A DNA stretch of 64,000 bases from Microbacterium oxydans (lineage in GTDB: Bacteria; Actinomycetota; Actinomycetes; Actinomycetales; Microbacteriaceae), in the NCBI RefSeq assembly GCF_900095745.1, contig NZ_FMIR01000010.1, positions 1-64,000 of the forward strand. The letters are read 5' to 3'. Below are positions 42,608-50,420 of the stretch, piece after piece. The notes under the pieces were generated by a model that made no database searches, was not told the origin of the DNA, and saw only the letters and a list, made by a program, of their open reading frames with translations. Position numbers and translations under genes: made by a program. Positions within the stretch are counted from its first letter, which is position 1. Every line of letters begins with the position of its first letter.

Positions 42608-43549
42608 ATGGCCAAGCGTTCGAGCGGCATCACCCTGCAGCAGCTCACCTATTACATCGAGGTCGCCGCGGAAGGATCCATCAGCGCCGCCGCCGACCTG
42701 CTCTACGTCGCGCAGCCCACCATGTCGGCGGCGATGAAAGACCTCGAGAGCCGAGTGGGCCGTGTGCTCCTCCTCCGCTCCGCGCGCGGCGTGACACTCA
42801 CCACCGATGGCGTGGAGTTCCTCGGCTACGCCCGGCAGGTGGTCGAGCAGGTCGCGCTCCTCGAGCAGCGCTACCTCGACCGGCCGCCGTCTCGACGCCT
42901 GCTCGGGGTGTCGACGCAGCACTACTCCTTCGCGGTCGACGCGATGGTGCGCATGGTGAAGGCGACCTCGGCGGCCGAGTACGAGTTCTCGCTGCGGGAG
43001 ACGCGCACGTGGGACATCATCGAAGACGTCCGCACCCTCCGCAGCGAGTTGGGGATCCTCTACCGCAACGACTTCAACCGCAACGTCATCGACAAGCTGC
43101 TCCGCGATTCCGGGCTCGCGTTCCACCCGCTCTTCGTCGCGGAGCCGCACATCTTCATCTCCCGCAAGAATCCCCTCGCCTCGCGGGATCGCGTGACCCT
43201 CGACGACCTCGCCGAGGTGCCACGGCTCACCTTCGATCAGGGCGCGAACAACTCCTTCTACTTCGCTGAGGAGATCCTCTCCACCCTCTCGAGCCCGCAG
43301 GAGATCCGAGTCTCCGACCGCGCGACGATCTTCAACCTCATGATCGGGCTCGACGGGTACACCATCTCGACGGGCATCATCAGCGACGACCTCGACCCCG
43401 AGATCGTCGCCATCCCCCTCGACGTCGACGAGCGCATCGAGATCGGCTGGATCGGCCACTCCGCGATCCCGCTCACCGAGCAGGCGCAGCGCTACCTCGC
43501 CGAACTGCGGACCGTCGTGTCGGGATTCGGGGTGGAACTGCTCGGGTGA
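42608..43549 (+). CDS. LysR-family regulator of the mesXD genes
   Basis: A 313-residue protein. The N-terminal winged HTH has ITLQQLTYYIEVAAEGSISAAADLL and QPTMSAAMKDLESRVGRVLL. The C-terminal substrate-binding domain is of the usual length. It is divergent from mesX, with a shared palindromic site, so it probably regulates methionine synthesis. A sulfur compound, homocysteine or an acyl-homoserine derivative is a plausible effector, as for MetR, but nothing in the sequence fixes it. Confidence 0.92.
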   Translation: MAKRSSGITLQQLTYYIEVAAEGSISAAADLLYVAQPTMSAAMKDLESRVGRVLLLRSARGVTLTTDGVEFLGYARQVVEQVALLEQRYLDRPPSRRLLGVSTQHYSFAVDAMVRMVKATSAAEYEFSLRETRTWDIIEDVRTLRSELGILYRNDFNRNVIDKLLRDSGLAFHPLFVAEPHIFISRKNPLASRDRVTLDDLAEVPRLTFDQGANNSFYFAEEILSTLSSPQEIRVSDRATIFNLMIGLDGYTISTGIISDDLDPEIVAIPLDVDERIEIGWIGHSAIPLTEQAQRYLAELRTVVSGFGVELLG

Positions 43550-43631
43550 GCCTGTCCCTCGCTATGCGGGTTTCGGCGCACCGCGCTAGGTTGAGCAGTC
43601 GAACCACTCCCTGACCGGAAGGCAACAGCAC

Positions 43632-44414
43632 ATGCGCGTAACCCCTCGCGTCTGGATCGGCTTGGCGATCTACGTCGGTTACGTCGTCGTCATCTTCATC
43701 GTGTCGAAGCTGAGCGGGGTGGCATACACCGACATCGGAAAGTCTGCCGAGTTCACCTGGCGCGGCGCGGTGCTCGATCTTGCTGTCGGCGCTGTCCTTC
43801 TCGCGATCACCACCTGGGCTTTGGGGTGGTGGAAGCCAGCGCTGTTCGAGCGGAAGCGGTCACACCACAAGTGGCCGATCTTCGTTCCGGCGTTGATGTT
43901 CGTCGTCGCTGTGGTGAACCTGTTCAGCACCGACTGGTCCAAGTTCGACGCGTCATTCCTCCTGTCCCTGCTCGCCCTCGGAGTCGCCGTCGGATTCTGC
44001 GAAGAACTGATGTCGCGAGGCCTCCTGCTGACAGCGTTCCGCTCGCGCTTCTCCGAGGTCTGGGTCTGGCTGCTCACGTCGATCCTCTTCGGTGCGATGC
44101 ACCTGCTCAACGCCGCCCTCGGCGCCCCGCTCCCGGGCACTCTCGGGCAAGTGGTGATCGCCGCCATGTCCGGCACCTGCTTCTACATCGTGCGACGGGT
44201 CACCGGCTCTCTCATCTGGGCCATGGCGCTGCACGGACTGTGGGACGTGTCCGTCTTCGCCGTCGGCTTCGCACCCCTCAACGGCGCCGGGGCGAGCATC
44301 CTGGCGCCCGTCATCGGCATCCTCGCTGTCGTCGTCGTCCACTGGGTGATCAAGGGAACAGACGAGAGGCCGGTCGAGGCCGAGACCACCGCGCCGGCAC
44401 CCGCACAGGCCTAG
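43632..44414 (+). CDS. CPBP-family intramembrane metalloprotease (Abi-like)
   Basis: A 260-residue protein with about seven membrane helices. The active-site motifs are EELMSRG (Glu124, Glu125, Arg129), His157 in FGAMHLLN and His201 in LHGLWD. Known: the CAAX-protease and bacteriocin-processing group includes Rce1-like and bacteriocin self-immunity proteins. It is a single gene between the LysR gene and the ankyrin cluster. The immunity idea is interesting beside the ankyrin cluster but unsupported by sequence. Confidence 0.88.
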   Translation: MRVTPRVWIGLAIYVGYVVVIFIVSKLSGVAYTDIGKSAEFTWRGAVLDLAVGAVLLAITTWALGWWKPALFERKRSHHKWPIFVPALMFVVAVVNLFSTDWSKFDASFLLSLLALGVAVGFCEELMSRGLLLTAFRSRFSEVWVWLLTSILFGAMHLLNAALGAPLPGTLGQVVIAAMSGTCFYIVRRVTGSLIWAMALHGLWDVSVFAVGFAPLNGAGASILAPVIGILAVVVVHWVIKGTDERPVEAETTAPAPAQA

Positions 44415-44430
44415 CCCGCCAGCTCGAGCG

Positions 44431-44952
44431 TCAGAGGTACTGCTCCATCCGCGCGGTGAGGTTCGCACGATGTTCTTCGAGCCGTCGGCTGGTCTCGAGC
44501 GTGCTGATCCCCTCGCCTGCCGGAGTGAGGAGATCGAGATCGTCGCGCGCGAAAAGCACGTCGTAGAAGGGCGCGAGCTCCTCGTCGGAGTACTTGTGCA
44601 GCCCCGCGAGCGTCTGCAGCGGCGTGCCCCAGCGGGCAGCGTTGGCATTCACATCTGCCCCGCCCTCCAGTAGTCGCTCGACGAGCGGCACCTCGCCGGC
44701 GAAATCGTGGGAGGTCTGGGAGAAGAGGATGTGCAGCGTCGAATACCCTTCCGGCGCGACGATTGCTCCCGCATCAGCCCCGTCGTCGAGCAGCCGATTC
44801 GAGATCGCGATGCGGGCGTCGAGGTGGCGGTTTCCGAGCGCACGATGCAGCAGGGTCAGCCCGGTGGAGTCGACAGCGTGAGCGTCTCCGTCGTAGAGGG
44901 CGACGAAGTCCTCGTAGGAACCTGACTTCGCTGATCCGTATGCGCTCGGCAT
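44431..44952 (-). CDS. Ankyrin-repeat protein (copy B)
   Basis: A 173-residue protein from ATG 44952; AGGAG lies 7 nt upstream and an ATG one codon earlier is possible. Ankyrin-like helical hairpins are visible (TGLTLLHRALGNRHLDARIAI; STLHILFSQ; PLVERLLEGGADVNANAARWG). It is a paralogue of the protein at 46726 and has the same C-terminal pattern (LAPFYDVLFARDDLDLLTPAGEG). Two such paralogues flank a DUF4304 protein and an HExxH protein. Known: ankyrin and DUF4304-type proteins often occur as immunity proteins in polymorphic toxin clusters. That role is inferred. Confidence 0.8.
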   Translation of the reverse strand: MPSAYGSAKSGSYEDFVALYDGDAHAVDSTGLTLLHRALGNRHLDARIAISNRLLDDGADAGAIVAPEGYSTLHILFSQTSHDFAGEVPLVERLLEGGADVNANAARWGTPLQTLAGLHKYSDEELAPFYDVLFARDDLDLLTPAGEGISTLETSRRLEEHRANLTARMEQYL

Positions 44953-45022
44953 CATCCATCTCCTATCTGGCCGTGTTCTATCTGACCGTGTTTCCACCAT
45001 AGGTCGAGGCTGCGACGACCCC

Positions 45023-46081
45023 TCAACTCGCGATGCGGCCACCCAGTGCGGGGCGACGGGCCCACTTCATCCGCAGCCGCTGCACGCCCGTCACCGCGTC
45101 GGCGCGCACGGCTGCGTACGTCGAGGATTCGACGAACCACGGCTCGATCGTGAACATGTCGCCCTGCCAGCGGAAGCCGAGGCCGGTCATCGAGAGGCCG
45201 AGGATCTGGGCGAACTCCGCGGCCGCGTCGTCCAGAGCCTGTCTCGACATGACGGCATCCGCGGGTCCGATGCGCTCGAGAACAGCGGTGAAGGCGGGCC
45301 AGAAGTCGTCGAATCCCCGCAGCCACACCGGGTCCGTGTGGAGTTCGCTCAGAAATCCACCAGCGGGGACGACGGCGTCCCGGGCGGCGGCATACGCGAG
45401 TCCGCGCCACCCGATCAGCACAGAACTCGTCACCTCGAACACCAGCCGGTCGACGGAGCGATGACCTTGGTACGTGGCGACAGCTGTATCGAGGTTGGCC
45501 TGCAGGTCGGCGATGACCGCGGCCGGCTCCCACACCGGCTCGCCACGGCGGAACTCTTCACCGACACTGATCTCTGCCCGGTACTCCTCGATGATCGCTG
45601 CAGCTCCGCCCACGAGATTGAGATCACGGAAGCTCGCGGTCGCATCAGGCTGGTAGACCTGTCGGTTCTGGTGCATGACGACGTGCTGCGTTTCGTGCAG
45701 GAGCACGCGCCTGGCGATCAGTTCGTTGACCTCGGTCTGGTCGCGGTCGAGATCATTGCGGAAGTAGTGCGCGTGGAGCAGCACGACGGCGCGGCCGTCC
45801 GGCAGCCGGATCGTCTTCCCTGCGGAGAGTCCCGCACCGTGCTCGACGGTATGGATTCCCGCGGTGTCCTTCTCGGGAGACCAGCGCGCCACCGAACCGG
45901 CCATGTATCCGGTCACCACCAACTGCACGCGTGAAGGATCCGGAACCGAACGGTCGAGGTGCGCCCAGCACCACGCGAGCGTCATCGGCACCGACGGAGG
46001 CTCGAGCGTGACATCGACCAGCTCGAGATCGACGCCCTCGATCAGCAGCTCGACCAGCGGCTGCGGCGTGCTGTCCGTCAT
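45023..46081 (-). CDS. Unrecognised protein with HExxH motif
   Basis: A 352-residue protein starting MTDSTPQPLVELL. It contains HETQH (129-133) followed by His137, with Glu165, Glu166 and Glu170 about 30 residues later (IIEEYRAE). This is a plausible zinc metallopeptidase layout, although the family is not one I know. A C-terminal beta-rich part ends RMKWARRPALGGRIAS. There is no signal peptide. It follows the DUF4304 gene by 13 nt in the same direction. Could be a metallopeptidase or a non-catalytic immunity-like protein. Confidence 0.65.
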   Translation of the reverse strand: MTDSTPQPLVELLIEGVDLELVDVTLEPPSVPMTLAWCWAHLDRSVPDPSRVQLVVTGYMAGSVARWSPEKDTAGIHTVEHGAGLSAGKTIRLPDGRAVVLLHAHYFRNDLDRDQTEVNELIARRVLLHETQHVVMHQNRQVYQPDATASFRDLNLVGGAAAIIEEYRAEISVGEEFRRGEPVWEPAAVIADLQANLDTAVATYQGHRSVDRLVFEVTSSVLIGWRGLAYAAARDAVVPAGGFLSELHTDPVWLRGFDDFWPAFTAVLERIGPADAVMSRQALDDAAAEFAQILGLSMTGLGFRWQGDMFTIEPWFVESSTYAAVRADAVTGVQRLRMKWARRPALGGRIAS

Positions 46082-46094
46082 CCGATCGCGCCGG

Positions 46095-46715
46095 TCACGG
46101 GGTGGCGAGCCAGCTTCGCCAGGGCGTTTCCGGGGAGATGTGCGCGGCGACGGCGTCGAGCATCCCCGCGAGTTTCTCCCACCGCGGCTGTGCGCCGAAG
46201 TACTCGTGGAGTCCGGTGACGAAGGCCTGTGCGCGGTCCAGCTGATCGTGCTGCAGATACCACGCGAAAACGCCCTCGAAAACGGAGAGCTTCTTCCCGG
46301 AGAGATAGTCGACGGCATCGGCCGTCGTCGTGAACTCGTTCATCCGGCCGAGCAACGCGTCGATACCGCGAACCCCCACCGCACCGATGTCGGCCGGGTC
46401 GGATTCCTGCGTGATGGTGATCGCCTCGGGGAGGCTCCGATCGACGTTGTGAGGGCGGAACATGAAATTACTCGGGCGTGGCCTGCTATCCACCCCGACC
46501 AGGAGTTCGTGGATTGCCGGCAGGTGGATGATGCCGTTGAGGTACACGAAGCCTTGCGCCCCGCCGACGCGACTGCGCTGAATCTCCACTGTCTGGACCG
46601 TCTCACCGACCGAACGTCGGAACTTGGTGGTTCCATCCGCCTCGAACCCCTTCTGCAGGAGATACGGCTTCAGGGTGTTTTTCACCGCGCTGGTGATGAT
46701 GTCGGCGGGCCTCAT
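46095..46715 (-). CDS. DUF4304-domain protein
   Basis: A 206-residue protein from ATG 46715, with GAGAGGA upstream. The opening MRPADIITSAVKNTLKPYLLQKGFEADGTTKFRR and the VQTVEIQRSRVGG... YLNGIIHLP pattern match DUF4304. The remainder is alpha/beta. Known: the DUF4304 family is found scattered in bacteria, sometimes as a putative immunity protein (SMI1/KNR4 neighbourhood style). Here it is the second of four co-directional genes, 10 nt after the first ankyrin gene. Confidence 0.8.
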   Translation of the reverse strand: MRPADIITSAVKNTLKPYLLQKGFEADGTTKFRRSVGETVQTVEIQRSRVGGAQGFVYLNGIIHLPAIHELLVGVDSRPRPSNFMFRPHNVDRSLPEAITITQESDPADIGAVGVRGIDALLGRMNEFTTTADAVDYLSGKKLSVFEGVFAWYLQHDQLDRAQAFVTGLHEYFGAQPRWEKLAGMLDAVAAHISPETPWRSWLATP

Positions 46716-46725
46716 GGTCCTCTCC

Positions 46726-47304
46726 CTACTCTTTCGCTGGGGTCTCGGGAGCCTGCTGGCCGCGCTCTGCGAGGTAGGCGGCCGCACGGCGCTTCAGGTC
46801 GGAACGATGCGGTTCGCGCATGAGCTGGATGCTCTCGTACACCGAGCGTCCATCCTTCGCCGTTGCCAGCAGATCGAGGTGCGGCTGTTCGAAGAACACG
46901 TCGTAGAACGGCGCCAGCGTGGCATCCGAGAGCTTCGCCTGACGGGCGATCGTGAGCAACGGGGTGCGGAACCGACCGGAGAAGTGATTGATGTCGGCAC
47001 CCGCCTCGATGAGCCGGCGCAGCAACGGCACCTCCGCCGGCACGTCGTGGTCACCCCGGCCGAGCAGGGCGTGCAGCACGGTGTTCCGCTCGCCACCGAC
47101 CCCGGAGAGGGCTGTGGCATCGGCCCCCTCGTCGAGCAGGAACGAACTGATCGCCACGCGTGCCGAGAGGTCACCGTTGGTCAGAGCGCGGTGCAGCAGG
47201 GTCTGCCCGTCACCGAAGTCACGCCCGGCGTCGCCCGGCTGGAATGCGGCGACGAACTCGTCGAACGAGGCGTTCGCCGCGAGGAACCACACGTCGGTGC
47301 TCAC
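46726..47304 (-). CDS. Ankyrin-repeat protein (copy A)
   Basis: A 192-residue protein beginning MSTDVWFLAANASFDEFVAAF. It has repeat-type segments (GQTLLHRALTNGDLSARVAISSFLLDEGADATALS; VLHALLGRGDHDVPAEVPLLRRLIEAGADINHF). It is the first gene of the cluster and divergent from the lipoprotein gene at 47442. Similarity to copy B at 44431 includes the APFYDVFF segment, so the two probably arose by duplication. Function unknown; protein binding is expected. Confidence 0.82.
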   Translation of the reverse strand: MSTDVWFLAANASFDEFVAAFQPGDAGRDFGDGQTLLHRALTNGDLSARVAISSFLLDEGADATALSGVGGERNTVLHALLGRGDHDVPAEVPLLRRLIEAGADINHFSGRFRTPLLTIARQAKLSDATLAPFYDVFFEQPHLDLLATAKDGRSVYESIQLMREPHRSDLKRRAAAYLAERGQQAPETPAKE

Positions 47305-47393
47305 GAGGCACCGCCTTCGATCTGGCTGTGGGAGACACGGAAACGGGGATGCATGCGCACCACGCTAGCCGACCACCTCGAGGGCCCGAACCT

Positions 47394-47435
47394 CATCCCG
47401 TGGTTGGTGTTCGCATGAGCCGCGTTGGATACCGT
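47394..47435 (+). promoter_or_regulatory. Promoter with shared CATCCCGTGGTTGG motif (site 1)
   Basis: CATCCCGTGGTTGG lies at 47394-47407, and TACCGT (TANNNT) at 47430-47435, giving 22 bases between them. The motif takes the place of the -35 region. Sites 2 and 3 match it. Confidence 0.65.
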
Positions 47436-47441
47436 GGAGTC

Positions 47442-48161
47442 ATGAGCGATGCGAAGAAGACGACCGGCGTCATCGCGGGACGAGCAACGACAGGAGCGGC
47501 GGCGATCGCCGTCGCCGTGCTTCTGGCCGGCTGTTCTCCCTCGGCGCCGACCAGCGAAACCACCCCGACCGCGAGCGTCGAGGAGCGGTATCAGGAACAA
47601 CTGGCCGAGCAGCGTCTCGAGTCTCTCGTCGACCCGATATCTCCGCTTCCGGCCGCGGCGCCGACGACGCCCGCCGGCACCACGCTCGGTGACGGCGAAT
47701 GGGCTGTCGTCGGTCGGGAGTGGGCCTCGGACCAGACCACGATGACCGTCGGCGTCGTGCCCATCTCGGCGACGCCGGGCGACCTCGAGGCGGACTTCGC
47801 CTACGTCCCCGATGACGAGCGGGCGAAGCTCGGCGACGTCACGCCGCTGTACGTCGACTATCAATACGCGCTCCTCGAGGGCGAGCGCATGTATCCGGCG
47901 GTGACTGCGGTCCAGCTGGTCCTGTCCGATGGCTCCCTCGCCGACATCCCGATCATCGTCGGCGGCCTCGGCCCGTCGCAGACCGACGCGTTCTGCGCAC
48001 GGGAACCGGCGGCGTCGGACTTCCCGCAGGAAGTCGGAGATGTCTACCAGGGGTGCAAGATCTTCCTCATCCCGAAGGGCCTCGATGCCGTCAGCGTGCA
48101 GTGGGGCGGCGAAGGGGTCTACACCACCGAAGGCGTGCGCTGGCCGATCCCGGCCGCATGA
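47442..48161 (+). CDS. Hypothetical lipoprotein of the envelope-stress cluster
   Basis: A 239-residue lipoprotein; GGAG precedes ATG 47442. Lipobox LAGC gives Cys31. The mature part starts with a Ser/Thr/Pro linker and a short coiled segment (VEERYQEQLAEQRLESLVD). It then has a beta-rich domain with two cysteines (DAFCAREP and YQGCKIF). It has no recognised domain. Its promoter shares a motif with those of the two ABC operons that follow, so it is likely co-regulated by the nearby two-component system and may be a sensor or accessory protein. Confidence 0.8.
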   Translation: MSDAKKTTGVIAGRATTGAAAIAVAVLLAGCSPSAPTSETTPTASVEERYQEQLAEQRLESLVDPISPLPAAAPTTPAGTTLGDGEWAVVGREWASDQTTMTVGVVPISATPGDLEADFAYVPDDERAKLGDVTPLYVDYQYALLEGERMYPAVTAVQLVLSDGSLADIPIIVGGLGPSQTDAFCAREPAASDFPQEVGDVYQGCKIFLIPKGLDAVSVQWGGEGVYTTEGVRWPIPAA

Positions 48162-48171
48162 TCCCTGATCT

Positions 48172-48214
48172 CATCCCGTGGTTGGTGTTCGCGTGATCCG
48201 GCGCGTTCTAGCGT
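48172..48214 (+). promoter_or_regulatory. Promoter with shared motif (site 2)
   Basis: CATCCCGTGGTTGG at 48172-48185, TAGCGT at 48209-48214. The region around it, starting at 48170, repeats 23 bp of the site 1 region exactly. It drives the MacB-type operon. Confidence 0.7.
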
Positions 48215-48221
48215 CGGCTGC

Positions 48222-48956
48222 ATGCACGCATCAGATCACGCGAACACCGTCGACAGCCAGGAACGGAAAGCACGCCTCCGTGCGACCGACCTGACCCATC
48301 ACTATGGTTCGACGGTCGCGCTCGACCGGCTGTCGCTGACGATCCTCGACGGCGAAGCCGTGGCGATCATGGGGGCATCCGGATCGGGGAAGAGCACGCT
48401 GCTCCTCGCGCTGGCCGGGGTCATCCGCCCCGACTCCGGCACGGTGATGCTGCACACCGAACAGGGCGCGGTGGATGTGGCGGCGATGGCGGATCGTGAG
48501 CGCTCTGCCCTGCGATTGACGGAATTCGGTTTCGTCTTCCAGGACGGAATGCTCATTCCGGAGTTGACCGCCGCAGAGAATGTGTCTCTGCCTCTGCTGT
48601 TGAACGGCGCAGGTCGGGCGGATGCCGAGCGGACCGCCGAGAGTCTGCTCGCGGAGCTGGGCTTGGGCGGGTTGGGAGACCGCCGGATCGGCCAGCTCTC
48701 CGGCGGACAGGCGCAGCGGGTCGCCATCGCCCGCGCACGCGCGACGAACGCCCGCGTGATCTTCGCCGACGAACCGACCGGGGCGCTCGATTCGCGCACG
48801 GCGTCGGATGTTCTCGGGGTGCTTCTGGCGGCGACATCGGGGCAGGGGCGATCCCTGGTCGTGGTGACGCATGACGAGGATGTCGCCGCGCGGTGCGATC
48901 GGGTGGTGCGCCTCCGCGACGGACGAATCAATGCCGCCAAGGAGGCGTCCCGATGA
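48222..48956 (+). CDS. MacB/LolD-type ABC transporter ATPase
   Basis: A 244-residue ATPase. Walker A GASGSGKST, Q-loop FVFQDGMLIPELTAAENVSLPL, signature LSGGQAQR and Walker B VIFADEPTGALDSRTA, all typical of MacB/FtsE-like exporters. It pairs with the FtsX-like permease that overlaps its end (ATGA). Such systems resist antimicrobial peptides or remodel the envelope by mechanotransmission rather than classic substrate transport. Confidence 0.94.
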   Translation: MHASDHANTVDSQERKARLRATDLTHHYGSTVALDRLSLTILDGEAVAIMGASGSGKSTLLLALAGVIRPDSGTVMLHTEQGAVDVAAMADRERSALRLTEFGFVFQDGMLIPELTAAENVSLPLLLNGAGRADAERTAESLLAELGLGGLGDRRIGQLSGGQAQRVAIARARATNARVIFADEPTGALDSRTASDVLGVLLAATSGQGRSLVVVTHDEDVAARCDRVVRLRDGRINAAKEASR

Positions 48957-50293
48957 GACTGCGGGCGCTGGCCGTGCTCGTGCGTCCCTCCCGCGGCGAC
49001 GCTTCCGCCGTGACGCTGCCTGTGGTGGCCTTCGCGATCATCGGAGCGGTGACGTATCTGGCTGCAGCCCTGGCGAGGTTGTTCTGGATGGCGTCGGATG
49101 ACGGTTTCGGCCAGTACAGCATCCTGGCGGTCGCCATGGTCGCTGTGCTGGTGGTGCCCGCCGGCACTCTGGGGACATCGGCAGCTCAGCTTTCCGCCCG
49201 TCGAAGGGAAGACCGTCTGGCAGTGCTGCGTCTGCTGGGCGCGTCATCGACGTGGGTCCGTGGGTTCGCCGTGATCGAGGCGTCTCTTCTCGCTGCGGCT
49301 GGGGCGATCGCCGGCCTGCTCGGCTATGCCGTTCTCGTCCCCGCGCTCAGCTTTGTGCCGATAGCCGGCGAGCGCCCCGCTCTCTCCGAGGTGTGGCTCC
49401 CGGCATGGACACTCGGCGTTCTGGCCTGCGCCCTCACAGCCGTGGCGGCGATCAGTGCCGCGGTCGGGCTGCGCCGCGTGATCATCTCGCCTCTGGGAGT
49501 TCGGATGCGGACGGATGCTCCGCGTCTCCACTGGGTCCGGTTGCTGACGGGCGCCGCCGTGCTCGCCGGTGGCGTCACTCTGATGCAGGTCACGTCGGTG
49601 AGCTGGGGCGCTGTGGGGATCACCGCGGCGATCGTGGTCGTGCTCGTGGGGGTGATGGCGGTCCTCAATCTCGTGGGGCCGTTCCTGATCGGCGGGGCCG
49701 CCCGGCGGAAGCTCGCTCGTGCCCGCACGGCCGAAGACCTGATCGCAGCTCGCGGCGTGCTGGAGTCTCCGGCGGCGGCGTGGCGATGGGTGTCCGGGGT
49801 GGGATTGGCGAGCTTCATCGCGGTTCCGGCAGGGTCGGTTCTGGGGTTCCTCGACATGGTGCAGAACGGCGACACCGTCCTCGCGGCGGACCAGCTGGTG
49901 TTCTTCGCAGACATCCGCACGGTCGTCATCGCCGCCGTGGCCGTGTCGTATCTGCTCGTGGCCTGCACCGTCGGCATCACTCAGGCGGCGTCCGTGCTGG
50001 AACGTCGCGCCCTCTACGTCAGTCTCGACCGGTTGGGCATGCCGCCACGGGTGATGAATCGCTCCCGACGTCTCGCCGTGGCCTCTCCGCTGCTCGTCGC
50101 GGCGGTCTTTCCGGCCATGGCCGCATGCGTCCTGTTCGCCCCGGTGGTCGCACTGTCGGTCTTCACCGCCCCTCTGTTCATCGCGACCGTCATCGTGTGC
50201 ATCGCGCTCGGCGTTCTGCTCGTGCAGCTCGGGGTCGTCGCGACGGCTCCCCTGCTGCGGCGCGTCCTCGCTGAGCCCGACCGGGCTCTGTAG
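48953..50293 (+). CDS. FtsX-like ABC permease
   Basis: A 446-residue membrane protein from ATG 48953, overlapping the ATPase stop. Helices are visible at the N-terminus (VVAFAIIGAVTYLAAAL), and in repeated clusters up to the C-terminus (VVALSVFTAPLFIATVIVCIALGVLLVQLGV). Segments ARRREDRLAVLRLLGASSTWVRG and ASVLERRALYVSLDRLGMPPRVM are FtsX-type cytoplasmic coupling helices. Length is typical for the two-part permease of bacitracin-type exporters, but no large extracellular domain is seen. Confidence 0.85.
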   Translation: MRLRALAVLVRPSRGDASAVTLPVVAFAIIGAVTYLAAALARLFWMASDDGFGQYSILAVAMVAVLVVPAGTLGTSAAQLSARRREDRLAVLRLLGASSTWVRGFAVIEASLLAAAGAIAGLLGYAVLVPALSFVPIAGERPALSEVWLPAWTLGVLACALTAVAAISAAVGLRRVIISPLGVRMRTDAPRLHWVRLLTGAAVLAGGVTLMQVTSVSWGAVGITAAIVVVLVGVMAVLNLVGPFLIGGAARRKLARARTAEDLIAARGVLESPAAAWRWVSGVGLASFIAVPAGSVLGFLDMVQNGDTVLAADQLVFFADIRTVVIAAVAVSYLLVACTVGITQAASVLERRALYVSLDRLGMPPRVMNRSRRLAVASPLLVAAVFPAMAACVLFAPVVALSVFTAPLFIATVIVCIALGVLLVQLGVVATAPLLRRVLAEPDRAL

Positions 50294-50336
50294 GCCCTCC
50301 TCCGGACGCCCCCATCCGTCGGTGGACCTCGAAGAT

Positions 50337-50379
50337 CAACCCCTGGTTGGCGGGCGGGCGGAGTGCGAATTTCTAGCCT
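50337..50379 (+). promoter_or_regulatory. Promoter with shared motif (site 3)
   Basis: CAACCCCTGGTTGG at 50337-50350, TAGCCT at 50374-50379, at the same distance as sites 1 and 2 to within one base. CAACC and GGTTG form a dyad around CCT, suggesting a dimeric response regulator. Confidence 0.65.
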
Positions 50380-50420
50380 GGAAACAGGTCAGCGATGGAC
50401 GCTGGATCGAAGGAGACGCA

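Noticed and set aside
43632..44414. CPBP protease as the immunity gene of a bacteriocin cluster
   Set aside because: No bacteriocin precursor or processing genes lie nearby, so only the general family call is kept.
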